DNA from: CAVTND01 sp963735955
GTDB taxonomy: Bacteria; Pseudomonadota; Gammaproteobacteria; Burkholderiales; Burkholderiaceae_F
DNA: 64,000 nt
Direction of reading: 5' to 3'
NCBI GenBank assembly: GCA_963735955.1
Contig: CAVTND010000009.1
Span: 1-64,000, forward strand
The translations under genes and the position numbers were made by a program. This document shows, one piece after another, positions 9,800-19,899 of the stretch. The notes below the pieces were generated by a model. That model was not told the DNA's origin. It did not search any database and saw nothing but the letters and a program-made list of their open reading frames with translations. Every line of letters begins with the position of its first letter. Within the stretch, counting starts at the first letter, position 1.

Positions 9800-10213
9800 T
9801 CAGCCCTGCCCCTGCTCGCGCACCGCGGCCTTGCGCAGCAGGGAGCGCAGCACGACAGCGGTTACCACGATGCCGATCCAGGTCGACAGCACGATCACCA
9901 GCAGCAGTCGGATACCGTGTTGCGAAAGCAGCTGCAGATGCGTGATGACGCCGACGCCGACCGGGACAAAGAACAGCGACAGGTGCGCCAGCATCAGTTC
10001 CGCGGCCGCCGACACCGGCACGCGCACGAACTCCAGGTTGAGTGCGGCCAGCAGCAGGGCGAGGCCGAGCACCGGGCCTGGTATCGGCAACGCGAGCGAG
10101 CGCGAAAGCACTTCGCCGATCGCCTGCAGGACCAGAAGTAGCGCAAAGCCACGCAACGCGATCATGAGTGGCCGCTCGTGAATGAGCTGCCCGAGCACTT
10201 TCAGGCCAAGCAT
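9800..10213 (-). CDS. lrgA: LrgA/CidA family holin-like protein
   Basis: A 137-residue membrane protein with the family's LPIPGPVLGLALLL segment in the second helix and FFVPVGVGV in the third. I chose ATG 10213 because it lies nine bases after the SDR stop with AGGG just upstream; a second ATG at 10165 would give a more typical length near 121 residues and cannot be excluded. It lies between the SDR and lrgB in a tight same-strand run. Confidence 0.8.
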   Translation of the reverse strand: MLGLKVLGQLIHERPLMIALRGFALLLVLQAIGEVLSRSLALPIPGPVLGLALLLAALNLEFVRVPVSAAAELMLAHLSLFFVPVGVGVITHLQLLSQHGIRLLLVIVLSTWIGIVVTAVVLRSLLRKAAVREQGQG

Positions 10214-10221
10214 GATCAGCC

Positions 10222-10926
10222 CTAGCTGAGGCCGGTGACGGGTACGGCGGCGCCGTGGATCGCGCGCGCTGCGTCCGAGGCGAGGAAGGCGATCACGTTG
10301 GCGAGATCCTGCGGCGCCACCCAGCGAGCGGGGTCGGCGCCGGGCATGGCGGCGCGGTTTTCCGGCGTGTCGATGATCGTCGGCAGCACGCAGTTGACGT
10401 TGATGTTCTTCTCGCGCAGTTCCGCTGCCATCGACTCGGTCATCCTGATCACGGCAGCCTTGGAGGCGACATACGCGCCCATGCCGGCGGTGCCCTTCTG
10501 CGCAGCAAAGGCACCGACGTTGACGATCTTTCCGCCACCGCCGGCGAGCATGTGCGGAACCACGGCGCGCACCGCGTGCAACAGCGTCCGTGTGTTGAGG
10601 TCGAACAGGAAGTTCCAGGTCTTGTCGGATGTCTCGTGCACCGTCTCGCCCATCCGAAAGCCGCCGGCGAGATTGCACAGGACATCGATGCGCTTGAAGC
10701 GCTCAACAGTTGTCCTGGCCAGCGCGTCGACCTGTGCTTGATCGAGCAGGTTGGTCGGCGCGAACAGGCGCTGTTCGTCCTCGGCACCGAAAGACTTAGC
10801 GAGATTCTCGCGATTCAGATCGACCAGCACCAGGTTCGCGCCCTGACCGGCGAAGGCGGCGGCTACGGCGCGGCCCAGATTGCCGGCAGCACCGGTCACG
10901 ATGACGGTTCGATTCTCGACGCTCAC
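10222..10926 (-). CDS. Short-chain dehydrogenase/reductase
   Basis: A 234-residue classical SDR. The cofactor-binding motif TGAAGNLG sits near residue 11, NLAGG near residue 86, and the catalytic tetrad includes the YVASK signature near residue 152. The C-terminus ends in a typical GAAVPVTG segment. Its start overlaps the phhA stop as ATGA, implying translational coupling to the aromatic amino acid genes, though no step of that pathway obviously needs it. The substrate is unknown. Confidence 0.8.
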   Translation of the reverse strand: MSVENRTVIVTGAAGNLGRAVAAAFAGQGANLVLVDLNRENLAKSFGAEDEQRLFAPTNLLDQAQVDALARTTVERFKRIDVLCNLAGGFRMGETVHETSDKTWNFLFDLNTRTLLHAVRAVVPHMLAGGGGKIVNVGAFAAQKGTAGMGAYVASKAAVIRMTESMAAELREKNINVNCVLPTIIDTPENRAAMPGADPARWVAPQDLANVIAFLASDAARAIHGAAVPVTGLS

Positions 10927-11846
10927 GAGGACTCCGGTTGTTTGTTCTCCGCTCTGCGCACCGCATGGTAGCGGCCGGTCCCCTGCGAAATCACTACGTC
11001 CTTGGAGACTATTTCGCCCGGCTCGAACTCCGGTGCGCCGGCAGTCCTGCGATAAATCGGGGCGAAGTCGATATGGGCGAGCTCCAGCAGTTCATTCAGG
11101 TTGCCCAGCACAAAGTACGATTCCTGGAAGTCGTCGATCCGGTAGCGGGTACGCATGACCCGCTCGAGGTCAAAGCGAATTCGATTCGGCGAGGCATCGT
11201 CGAGCGCGAACACGCTTTCAGTGAACGACGAGGCGATGCCCGAGCCGTAGATGCGCAGGCCGTCGCGCTGCAGCACGAGGCCGAACTCGACCGTGTACCA
11301 GTAGACGCGCGCCAGCTGGTCGAGCACGCCGAGCTTCTGGGCGCGCAGCCCGCCGACACCGTAGGCCTGGATGTAGTCGGCGATCACCGGATTCATCAGC
11401 ATCGGCACGTGGCCGAACACATCGTGAAAGACGTCGGGCTCCTCGAGATAGTCGAGTTGGTTGCGCTTGCGGATGAAGTTGCCGGCCGGAAAACGGCGGT
11501 GCGCCAGGTGACTGAAGAACACATCGTCGGGCACGAGCCCCGGCACGGCGACGACCTGCCAGCCGGTGTGCTTCATCAGTACGTCACTCAGGCGGCGGAA
11601 ATCCGGAATCTGTCCGGCGTCGATCGGCAATGCGCGCATGCCTTGCACGAATTCGTCGCAGGCGCGCGCCGGTAGCAGTTTCGTCTGACGCTCGAACAGG
11701 GTCTTCCAGACCGCGTGCTCCTCGGCGGTGTAGGCATCCCAGCCCTGGTCAATCGTCCAGTCGGCGCGCGCATGAAGCTCGTCGGGCGGCTTGCTCCCGG
11801 CCGCGGCCGGACTGTGCCTGGAAGTCTCGTGCAACTGCCGCAGCAT
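10923..11846 (-). CDS. phhA: Phenylalanine 4-monooxygenase
   Basis: The 307-residue product converts phenylalanine to tyrosine using a tetrahydropterin. The non-heme iron site is visible as PDVFHDVFGHVPML (two His ligands), with a Glu in the VYWYTVEFGL segment. Length matches bacterial PhhA. The frame stays open upstream, but that stretch is the out-of-frame end of fumarylacetoacetase; ATG 11846 lies six bases after the reconstructed fah stop. It is the last step-one gene of a minus-strand Phe/Tyr catabolic run and is coupled to the SDR by an ATGA overlap. Confidence 0.85.
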   Translation of the reverse strand: MLRQLHETSRHSPAAAGSKPPDELHARADWTIDQGWDAYTAEEHAVWKTLFERQTKLLPARACDEFVQGMRALPIDAGQIPDFRRLSDVLMKHTGWQVVAVPGLVPDDVFFSHLAHRRFPAGNFIRKRNQLDYLEEPDVFHDVFGHVPMLMNPVIADYIQAYGVGGLRAQKLGVLDQLARVYWYTVEFGLVLQRDGLRIYGSGIASSFTESVFALDDASPNRIRFDLERVMRTRYRIDDFQESYFVLGNLNELLELAHIDFAPIYRRTAGAPEFEPGEIVSKDVVISQGTGRYHAVRRAENKQPESS

Positions 11847-11851
11847 GGAAG

Positions 11852-13137
11852 TCAGTGCTGATTCGAGCGCGCCGGCAGGACGGTCGCAGCGCAGGTGCCG
11901 AAACCGATACGCCGAAAGCCCTGCGCGCTGGCAGAAGCCCCGCAAGCTCACCGTGTCGCCATCCTCGAGGAAGGTCCTGGTTTCGCCATTGGACAAATGC
12001 AGAGGCTTCTTGCCGCCGGCGCTGAGTTCCAGCAGCGAGCCGCCCTGATCCGGCTGCGGTCCCGACATGCGTGCCCGAGCCGAACAGGTCGCCGTTGACC
12101 AGGTTGCAGCCGTTGACCGTGTGGTGCGCCACCAGTTGGGCGACCGTCCAGTAGGCATCGTGGAAGTTGGAACGCGACAGGCGATCGCCGGCATGGCCGG
12201 CCGCGCGCATGGCCTCGGTCTGCAGCCAGACCTCGAGCTCGATGTCGATCGAGCCGCGCGCGCGATTGGCTGGCGAGTCGAGATACGGCAGCGGCTGCGG
12301 ATCGCCGGCCGGACGCTGGAACGGCGAGCGGAACGGACGCAATGCGCTCCAGCGTGACCATCCACGGCGACACCGTGCTGGCGAAGTTCTTCGACAGGAA
12401 CGGCCCGAGCGGCTGGTACTCCCAGGCCTGGATGTCGCGCGCGCTCCAGTCGTTGAACAGCGTCAGTCCGAACACGTGCTCCTCGGCGCTCGCGATCGGA
12501 ATCGGTTCGCCATAGGCGTTCGGCCGGCCGATGAAGACACCCGAGCTCCAGCTCGTAATCGAGGCGACGCGTCGGTCCGACACTCGGCGCAGGATCGTCC
12601 GCGCCCTTGGTCTGGCCGACCGGGCGGTGAAAGCGAATGGCCACTGACGCGGATCGACGAGGCCCGGCCGTGATAGCCGATCGGCACCCACTTGTAGTTC
12701 GGCAGCAGCGGATTGTCGGGACGAAACAGCTTGCCGACCGTCGTCGCGTGATGAATGCCGGTGTAGAAGTCCGTGTAGTCGCCGATCTTGCATGGCAGCC
12801 CCATCTGCACGCGCGACTGCGCAACCAGTCGCGGACTTGAACTTCGCCTTCCTTCGGGCTGCCGCGGCGCAAGCCCGCCGAAATCGCCTGACGCAGTGCC
12901 TCGCGCGGTTCGCGGCGCCAGGCGCATCAACAGGTTCATGTCGTGGTTGTCGATCAGGCCGGCGCGGCGCAGATCGAGCACCTGGTCGCCGATGGCAACG
13001 CCGATCGACCAGTCCATGTCGTCCGCGCGCCGAAAGCGCCCGAACGGCAGGTTCTGGATCGGAAAGTCGGTCGTCGGCTCGTTGGCCGATTCGACCCAGC
13101 TTTCCAGCGCCGGGTCGTGGGTGTCGTCGAGTTGCAT
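11852..13137 (-). CDS. fahA: Fumarylacetoacetase (several frameshifts)
   Basis: The final enzyme of tyrosine breakdown, splitting fumarylacetoacetate into fumarate and acetoacetate. Starting at ATG 13137 (MQLDDTHDPALESWV), the N-domain continues DFPIQNLPFGRFRR; further pieces include YTDFYTGIHHATTVGKLFRP, PIGYHGRASS, the FNDWSARDIQAWEYQPLGPF run and FLEDGDTVSLRGFC. These lie in three frames, requiring shifts near 12900, 12640-12560, 12350, 12065 and 11945. After the last correction the protein ends at TGA 11852-11854. The conserved catalytic domain is complete once joined, so sequencing error is more likely than decay. Confidence 0.75.
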
Positions 13138-13154
13138 GATGGCGGCAGCGCGAT

Positions 13155-13698
13155 TCAATGCGCCGAAAACTCCTTCGCGTGCAGGAAGGCCGCGTGTTTC
13201 GGCGCGCGCTTGGTGCGTGGACCATTCGTCGAGCATGTCCCACTTCACCGCATCGAGTTTCCTGAGTTGCGCCTCCTCGTCGGGGTCGGGACAGGCCAGC
13301 TCGACCCGGTGGCCGTTGGGGTCGAAGAAGTAGATCGAATGAAAGATGCCGTGATCGGTGACACCAAGCACCTCGACACCGTTCTTCTCGAGGTGCGCCT
13401 TGTACTCCAGCAGCGTCGCGCGGTCCTTGACCTTGAAGGCGATGTGCTGCACCCAGTCCGGCGTGTTCGGGTCGCGCCCCATCGCCGGCCGGGTCGGCAG
13501 CTCGAAGAACGCCAGCACGTTGCCGTTGCCGGCGTCCATGAAGACGTGCATGTACGGATCGGGCTCCTTGGTCGACGGCACCTCGTCCTCGGCGATCGCC
13601 AGCACGAAGTCCATCTTCAGCATCTTCTGGTACCACAGCACGGTTTCCTTCGCGTCCTTGCAGCGGTAGGCGACGTGGTGGATCTTTTCGATTTTCAT
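13155..13698 (-). CDS. VOC-family (glyoxalase/extradiol dioxygenase-like) protein
   Basis: About 180 residues from ATG 13698, which follows AGGAG. It has two beta-alpha-beta-beta-beta modules with candidate metal ligands at KIHHVAY, VQHIAF and HRVELA, the H-H-E pattern of extradiol dioxygenases and glyoxalases. The C-terminus needs one correction near 13215 to end APKHAAFLHAKEFSAH; uncorrected, the frame runs straight into fumarylacetoacetase. It lies between hppD and fahA, where homogentisate dioxygenase or maleylacetoacetate isomerase would be expected; neither is present. Its reaction is unknown. Confidence 0.65.
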
Positions 13699-13759
13699 GC
13701 TCGACTCCTGTTCTCGATTCCGCGAATCGCAGATAGGCAGTGCCATCCGGCGGCTTCGC

Positions 13760-14838
<1,079 letters not shown>

Positions 14839-14900
14839 GTCCTGTGCTCCTCAAATCGATCGATGCTGAGACCGGCCAATGTCCCGGGGCATCGCGCCGT

Positions 14901-15872
14901 TCAGTCGAGTTTGACATTGGCCTTCTTGACCAACGCAGCGTAACGCGCCGTTTCGGTGCGGAAGAATTGTGCCGCGGCATCGGGCGAGGTGGGGTTGATC
15001 ACGTTACCCTGCTTGTCCATGGCCTCCTTTACCTCAGGTGACGAGTAGGCAGCGACAAAGGCGGCATGAATGCGCTTGACCTGGTCGGCCGGCAGCTTGG
15101 CCGGGCCGATAACCGCAAACCAACCTGACACGTCATAGTTCGGCAGTCCCTGCTCGGCAATCGTGGGAATGTCCGGCGCCGCCGCGGCGCGCGTCTTTCC
15201 GGTGACGCCGATCGCGCGCAGGCTTCCGTTTTTCAAATGAGACTGCGCCGCGGGAAGCGAGACGACTCCAAGGTCGACCTGACCGCCGATCAGGTCGGTC
15301 ACCATCGGACCGACACCTTTGTACGGGATGTGCTTGACCTCCACACCGGCTTCGTCGAGGAACATCTCGCCGGCGAGGTGGATGATGGTTCCATTGCCCG
15401 ACGACGCATAGTTGTAGGCATCCGGCTTGGCCTTCAGCAGTGCCACCAGTTCCTTCACGTTCTTGGCCGGCACCTTGGAAGGATTGACCACCAGCACGAA
15501 GGGCGTGGCGCCGATCACCGAAATCGGCGTGATGTCGGCCAGAGAGTCGTAGGGCATCTTTTTGAAGACGCTCGGGTTGATCACGTGATTGTTCGACACG
15601 ACACCGATCGTCAGTCCGTCAGGCGGGGCCTTGACGATCGCAGTTGTGCCTGTGATTCCGCCCGCACCCGGCATGTTTTCGATGACGACCGGTTGGCCGA
15701 AGGCCTTCGCCAGCGCGGGTGATGCTGCGCGGACGATCGTGTCCACGCCCGAGCCGGGCCCGACCGGGAGGATCACCCGCACTGGGATTTGCGCCATGGC
15801 GGAAGAGGCCGCAAGGGAGAAGCCCAGGGCTGAAACTGCGGTGGCGAAGAATTGAAACGGCGATGCGGTCAT
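14901..15872 (-). CDS. Bug/TctC-family periplasmic solute receptor
   Basis: A 323-residue secreted protein: signal peptide ending SSAMAQ, then the characteristic PVRVILPVGPGSGVDTIVR and VVIENMPGAGG motifs of tripartite tricarboxylate receptors, with YNYASSGNGT around residue 150. These receptors bind carboxylates. No TctA/TctB membrane partner lies nearby, as is usual for the hundreds of orphan Bug proteins in Burkholderiales. It follows the CaiB transferase on the same strand and is probably co-expressed with it, which suggests a carboxylate that is then activated to its CoA ester. Confidence 0.85.
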   Translation of the reverse strand: MTASPFQFFATAVSALGFSLAASSAMAQIPVRVILPVGPGSGVDTIVRAASPALAKAFGQPVVIENMPGAGGITGTTAIVKAPPDGLTIGVVSNNHVINPSVFKKMPYDSLADITPISVIGATPFVLVVNPSKVPAKNVKELVALLKAKPDAYNYASSGNGTIIHLAGEMFLDEAGVEVKHIPYKGVGPMVTDLIGGQVDLGVVSLPAAQSHLKNGSLRAIGVTGKTRAAAAPDIPTIAEQGLPNYDVSGWFAVIGPAKLPADQVKRIHAAFVAAYSSPEVKEAMDKQGNVINPTSPDAAAQFFRTETARYAALVKKANVKLD

Positions 15873-15938
15873 GGGGTCTCCTGGATTGGTGTCGAATGCG
15901 AATCGAGATGCAAAGCCATATAGACAGATGCGGTCATC

Positions 15939-17101
15939 TCAGGCCACGCTGTGTGCGCACAGTCGGCCCAGTACCTCGTCGGTGTGCTCACCGGCTCGCG
16001 CCAGCGGCTGCCGCACAGTGGGTCGCCGGCCTCCCATCAGCAGCGGCAACAGCACCACGTCGGTGGTTCCGCCGTCGTCGGTCTGCATCGGCACCAGTCC
16101 GCCACTCGCTTTCAGGTGAGGATCGCTCAGTAACTGTTCGGGGCGCACGATTGGCGCATACGGCAGTCCCGCTGCTTCCAGTTTGGCCGACAGTTCGTCA
16201 ATGCGGTGATGCTTGAGGATCTCGGCCAGTCGTTTGAGGAGTACCGGACGCACGGCGACACGCTGGGCATTGGTCTGCAACGTTGGATCTGCGGTGAGGT
16301 CGGGACGGTCGAGTACCTTGGCCAGCGTCAGGAACTGCTTGTCGCTGACCGCACCGATAAAGAGCTGCTCGTTGTCGGCCAGCGTGAAGACGTCGTAAAC
16401 GCTCCAGGCCGAAACGCGGGCGGGCATTGGCGGCGGCGGCTCACCTGTCATTGAGTACTGCTGCATGTGCTGGGCCGACAGGAACGCGCAATTCTCGAAC
16501 AGCGCACTCTGCACTTCCTGGCCGCGAGCGGTTTTCTCGCGTTCGCGCAAGGCGGCCAGCACACCGATAGCGCCGAACATGCCGCCCATGATGTCGTTGA
16601 CGGAGGTGCCGGCCCGCAATGGCCGCCCCGGGGACCGGTCATGTAGGACAGCCCTCCCATCATCTGCACGACCTCGTCCAGGGCGAGGCGCTTTTCATAA
16701 GGACCCGGCAAAAAGCCTTTGTGCGATGCGTAGATCAACCTTGGGAACTGCTTCGAAAGCACGTCGTAGTCGAGTCCCAGTGATTTCATCAGGCCGGGAC
16801 GGAAATTCTCGAGCATCACGTCGCATTGGCCGATCAGCTCGAGCGCGGTGGCATGACCCTCCGGCGTGTTGATGTCGAGCACCACGCTTTTCTTGTTCCG
16901 GTTGAAGGTGCGGAAGAAACCGATTCCCAGGCCGGGCAGCGTGCGCGTCTTGTCACCGCCCGGCGGCTCGATCTTGATCACTTCGGCGCCGAGATCGGCC
17001 AGGATCATTCCGCAGGTCGGTCCCATCACCATGTGAGTGAACTCGATAACGCGAATGCCTTGCAACGGCAGGTTTGCAGAGTCAGCGGTTGGAGTGCTCA
17101 T
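15939..17101 (-). CDS. CaiB/BaiF family CoA-transferase (one frameshift)
   Basis: Class III CoA-transferase moving CoA between carboxylic acids. From ATG 17101 (after GAGGA) it reads IRVIEFTHMVMGPTCGMILADLGAEVIKIEPP, given here in pieces IRVIEFTHMVMGPTCG and DLGAEVIKIEPP, then GKTRTLP-like and NRNKKSVVLDI segments; the catalytic Asp of the family is expected in LENFRPG-L region downstream. A one-base shift near 16618, in a run of C and G, leads into GTSVNDIMGGMFGAIGVLAAL and the rest to 15939. Total about 387 residues, typical. Coupled with the lyase-like gene seven bases upstream. Confidence 0.8.
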
Positions 17102-17108
17102 GGAATCC

Positions 17109-18068
17109 TCAGGCGGCTTTCGAAGAGGCCACATCGGTGGCGAATGTCTTGGGCAGTCCGGCACGCCAAACGGTGCCGTGCAAGGTCTCGCCGCTCAACC
17201 AATCGGCAACTTGCGTTCGCAACACGAGCAGGCGCGGCAGATCGATGCCGGTTTCAATCTTCATGCTGGCGAGCATGAAGGCCAGATCTTCGCTTGACAC
17301 GTTGCCGCTGGCGCCGGGCGCATGCGGACAACCGCCGATGCCGGCCAGCGAAGCGTCAAAGCGCGCCACTCCGACTTCCAGCGCTGCATAGACGTTGGCG
17401 AGCGCCAATCCGCGCGTGTCGTGAAAGTGGCCGCACCAGAACCGGTCGCCGGCAACGCGCAGCGCCTGCTCGAAAAGCTCCCGAACCATTCTCGGATCGG
17501 CATAGCCGACGGTATCGGCCAGGCTGACCCGATCGGCGCCTGCATCGAGCAGCGCCTGCATCAGGCGCAGCACTTCGCTCGGTGCAACCTGGCCCTGCAG
17601 CGTGCAGCCAAACGCCGTGCCGACCCCGCCCTCGATCAGCGTTCTTGATCCGGCCGTATCGCGTGCGGCGCGGATCCTAGCGACCTCAGCCACCACTTCA
17701 TCAGGAGTCTTGCGCAGGTTGGCGAGGCTGTGCGCGTGGCTGGCCGACAGCGGTACCAGCAGCAGGTCGGCGCGGCCCTCGATGGCGCGTTCGGCGCCCT
17801 TCAAGTTCGGCACCAGCACCGAGGCGAAAAGGCCGGGCACGGTCTTGGCGTAGGCAAGCAGGTCTGCCGTATCAGCGAGCTGAGGCAGAAGCCGCGCCGG
17901 CACGAACGACCCGACTTCGATCTCGCGCATGCCGGCCGCGTAAGCCGCGCGAATCCATTCGAGCTTTTGAACAGTCGGCAGCACGGTTGCGATGGACTGA
18001 AGTCCGTCGCGAAGCCCGACTTCGCGAATCGTGACGCGAGTCGGAAGAGCCGATGCTGTTTTGGTCAT
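17109..18068 (-). CDS. Hydroxymethylglutaryl-CoA lyase family enzyme
   Basis: A 319-residue TIM-barrel lyase. REVGLRDGLQ near residue 16 has the Arg and Asp of the active site. GHFHDTRGLALANV holds metal His ligands, and GIGGCPHAPGASGN carries the catalytic Cys loop. These enzymes cleave 3-hydroxyacyl-CoA substrates such as HMG-CoA or citramalyl-like CoAs to acetyl-CoA plus an acid. Next to a CaiB transferase it suggests a two-step route: activation of an imported acid, then cleavage. The start at ATG 18068 follows GGAGA; the open frame further upstream overlaps the LysR gene and is not coding. Confidence 0.8.
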   Translation of the reverse strand: MTKTASALPTRVTIREVGLRDGLQSIATVLPTVQKLEWIRAAYAAGMREIEVGSFVPARLLPQLADTADLLAYAKTVPGLFASVLVPNLKGAERAIEGRADLLLVPLSASHAHSLANLRKTPDEVVAEVARIRAARDTAGSRTLIEGGVGTAFGCTLQGQVAPSEVLRLMQALLDAGADRVSLADTVGYADPRMVRELFEQALRVAGDRFWCGHFHDTRGLALANVYAALEVGVARFDASLAGIGGCPHAPGASGNVSSEDLAFMLASMKIETGIDLPRLLVLRTQVADWLSGETLHGTVWRAGLPKTFATDVASSKAA

Positions 18069-18143
18069 TTGCTGTGTCTCCCGCTGTGTCTCCAGAAGCG
18101 ATGACCGAACTTTAGACATTCCCGAAACATTCCGCCGGTCAAT

Positions 18144-18166
18144 TTTGGAACCGATGTCGTTCCAAA
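18144..18166. promoter_or_regulatory. LysR-type operator palindrome
   Basis: TTTGGAAC-N7-GTTCCAAA is a perfect 8-base inverted repeat with a 7-base spacer in the 156-base gap between the divergent lyase gene and the LysR gene. Size, dyad symmetry and position fit a LysR recognition site controlling both directions. Confidence 0.6.
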
Positions 18167-18224
18167 CAGGAATGGCACAATATCGGCACCCCGCGCAGGC
18201 TTTTCGATTTCGAGTAGCGCTCCC

Positions 18225-19130
18225 GTGAAACGGCACTTCGACCCGGTGACCCTGCGTCTTTTCATCGCGGTGTGCGAAGAGCGGAACATCGCGCGCGCGG
18301 CCGAGCGCGAGGCCATCGTCGCCTCCGCGATCAGCAAGCGGATCGCTGCGATCGAAGAGCAGGTCGGTGTTGCGCTTGTGAAGCGTGGCCGGCGTGGTAT
18401 CGAGCCGACGCCGGCCGGCGAGGCCTTGCTGCGACAGGCGCGCGAAGTGTTGAACACGATGGAGCGAATGCATGCCGAACTCAGCGAGTTCGCCACCGGT
18501 GTGCATGGCAGCGTTCGGGTTTTCGCCAGTCTGTCGGTGCTGTCGGAGTTCCTGCCCGATGACATTGGCAGTTTTCTTTCCCTGCACAAGACGGTCCGGG
18601 TCAGCCTCGAGGAACGCGTCAGTTCCGACATCGTGCGCGGCGTGCTCGAAGGACAAGCGGATATCGGCGTCTGCTGGGACGCCGGTGAACTAGGAGCGCT
18701 GCAAACGCGGCCGTACAAGAGCGATCATCTGTGCGCCGCGGTGCCGGCCGCGCACCCGCTGGCGCGCAGGAAGCGGATCGCCTTCGTTGATACGCTGGCC
18801 TACGAGCAGATCGAGATCCTGGCGGGAAGCATTGTGCAACTGACGCTCAGGCGCGCGGCGGCGCTCGCCGGGCAAACGCTGCACCATCGGATCCAGGTGT
18901 CGACGTTCGATGCGGCCTGCCGCAATGTGGCCGCAGGGCTCGGCATTGCCATCGTTCCGCGCGAGGCGGCCGACGCGCAGGTGCGTGGACTCGACCTACG
19001 ACTGGTGCCATTGACTGACGACTGGGCGGTCCGGCGGTTCGTCATCTGCGTGCGATCGCGAGAGACATTGTCAGCCGCCGCGCGGCTGCTGGCCGACTTC
19101 CTGCACGAACGAGCGCGCACCGGCGGCTGA
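18225..19130 (+). CDS. LysR-family transcriptional regulator
   Basis: A 301-residue regulator with a GTG start. The N-terminal winged helix-turn-helix is recognisable (LRLFIAVCEERNIARAAERE, then ASAISKRIAAIEEQVGV), followed by a substrate-binding-like effector domain from about residue 90. It is divergent from the lyase - CaiB - Bug unit and probably regulates it through the palindrome at 18144-18166, with a carboxylate or its CoA ester as effector (inferred). Confidence 0.85.
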   Translation: MKRHFDPVTLRLFIAVCEERNIARAAEREAIVASAISKRIAAIEEQVGVALVKRGRRGIEPTPAGEALLRQAREVLNTMERMHAELSEFATGVHGSVRVFASLSVLSEFLPDDIGSFLSLHKTVRVSLEERVSSDIVRGVLEGQADIGVCWDAGELGALQTRPYKSDHLCAAVPAAHPLARRKRIAFVDTLAYEQIEILAGSIVQLTLRRAAALAGQTLHHRIQVSTFDAACRNVAAGLGIAIVPREAADAQVRGLDLRLVPLTDDWAVRRFVICVRSRETLSAAARLLADFLHERARTGG

Positions 19131-19253
19131 TCAGACTGGGTCGGAAAATTCCTTCGCAACGTAGCCTCGGGCAGGCGTACGCGTTGCTGTGCAGCACGAA
19201 CCCGAGGTTCGCCTGAAAGCGGTCACGTTCTAAGGGTGGGCTGTCTTGTTCGG

Positions 19254-19272
19254 ATTATCAATATTTGATAAT
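19254..19272. promoter_or_regulatory. ParD operator palindrome
   Basis: ATTATCAA-TAT-TTGATAAT is a perfect palindrome 32 bases before the parD start, AT-rich in a GC-rich setting. RHH antitoxins such as ParD bind such sites to repress their own operon. Confidence 0.6.
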
Positions 19273-19304
19273 GTCGAGATGGACTCTGTACATAAGGGTG
19301 CGTG

Positions 19305-19574
19305 ATGCCATCCAGTTACGCCATTGGCGAGCACTTTGAGCAGTTCATCCGGCAGCAGGTAGACGGTGGCCGCTACGCCAGCGCAAGCGAGGTGGTGCGA
19401 GACGCCCTTCGGCTCCTGGAGCAAGAGGAAGAACGGCGCGCAGCCGCGTTGCGGGCACTGCGTGACGAAGTCCGCAAGGGCGTGGCCAGTGGCCGCGGCA
19501 AACCGGCCGAAGAGGTCCTGGATCGACTCGAGAAGAAGTACGCAGCCGACGCGCAATCGCGGCGCGCCAAGTAG
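19305..19574 (+). CDS. parD: ParD-type ribbon-helix-helix antitoxin
   Basis: An 89-residue antitoxin of the ParD/CC2985 type: a short N-terminal strand (SSYAIGEHFEQFIRQQV) then GRYASASEVVRDALRLLEQEE, the conserved RHH signature, and a long charged helix that would wrap the toxin. ATG 19305 is chosen over GTG 19302 because MPSSY matches the family start. The stop overlaps the toxin's GTG by one base. Confidence 0.85.
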   Translation: MPSSYAIGEHFEQFIRQQVDGGRYASASEVVRDALRLLEQEEERRAAALRALRDEVRKGVASGRGKPAEEVLDRLEKKYAADAQSRRAK

Positions 19575-19899
19575 TGCGGGTCGTTCTTTCAAACCAGGCA
19601 GAGATCGATCTAGAAGAGATCGGTGACTACATCGCGGCGGACAACCCGGTCCGGTCCGGGCCGTGTCGTTCGTGCGTGAAGTGCGCGATCATTTTCAGCA
19701 GATTGCGAAGGCCCCATTGGCGTACATTCAGCGGCCAGAGCTAGGTGACGGCGTCCGATCGTGCACGCACGGCAACTACCTGATCCGGGCGTCCTACGCT
19801 GGAGGAACGCCCGGGCGAACTTCAGTACTTTGCTTTGATCTTGTCCAGTTGCTCTTTGGTGACTCCAGGAACGTCGCCGCGCGCGTTCCATCGATCTAA
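19574..19899 (+). pseudogene. parE: ParE-type toxin, frameshifted and C-terminally replaced
   Basis: GTG 19574 starts VRVVLSNQAEIDLEEIGDYI, a RelE/ParE toxin N-terminus. A one-base loss near 19655 must be corrected to read RAVSFVREVRDHFQQI and PELGDGVRSC, then GNYLI. Where the family should continue with the last strands (a V-I-RVLHG-type ending), the sequence changes to unrelated residues near 19785 and runs antisense into the cytochrome gene, whose stop is at 19822. The toxin therefore lacks its C-terminus and is probably inactive. Confidence 0.7.

Noticed and set aside
10923..12872. Apparent 649-residue fumarylacetoacetase-phenylalanine hydroxylase fusion
   Set aside because: The join is the wrong-frame tail of fahA. 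After correction fahA ends at 11852 and phhA starts at 11846.
12463..13746. Apparent fusion of VOC protein with fumarylacetoacetase
   Set aside because: The frame joins only because of a one-base shift near 13215. Correcting it gives a natural VOC stop at 13155 and an independent fahA start at 13137.
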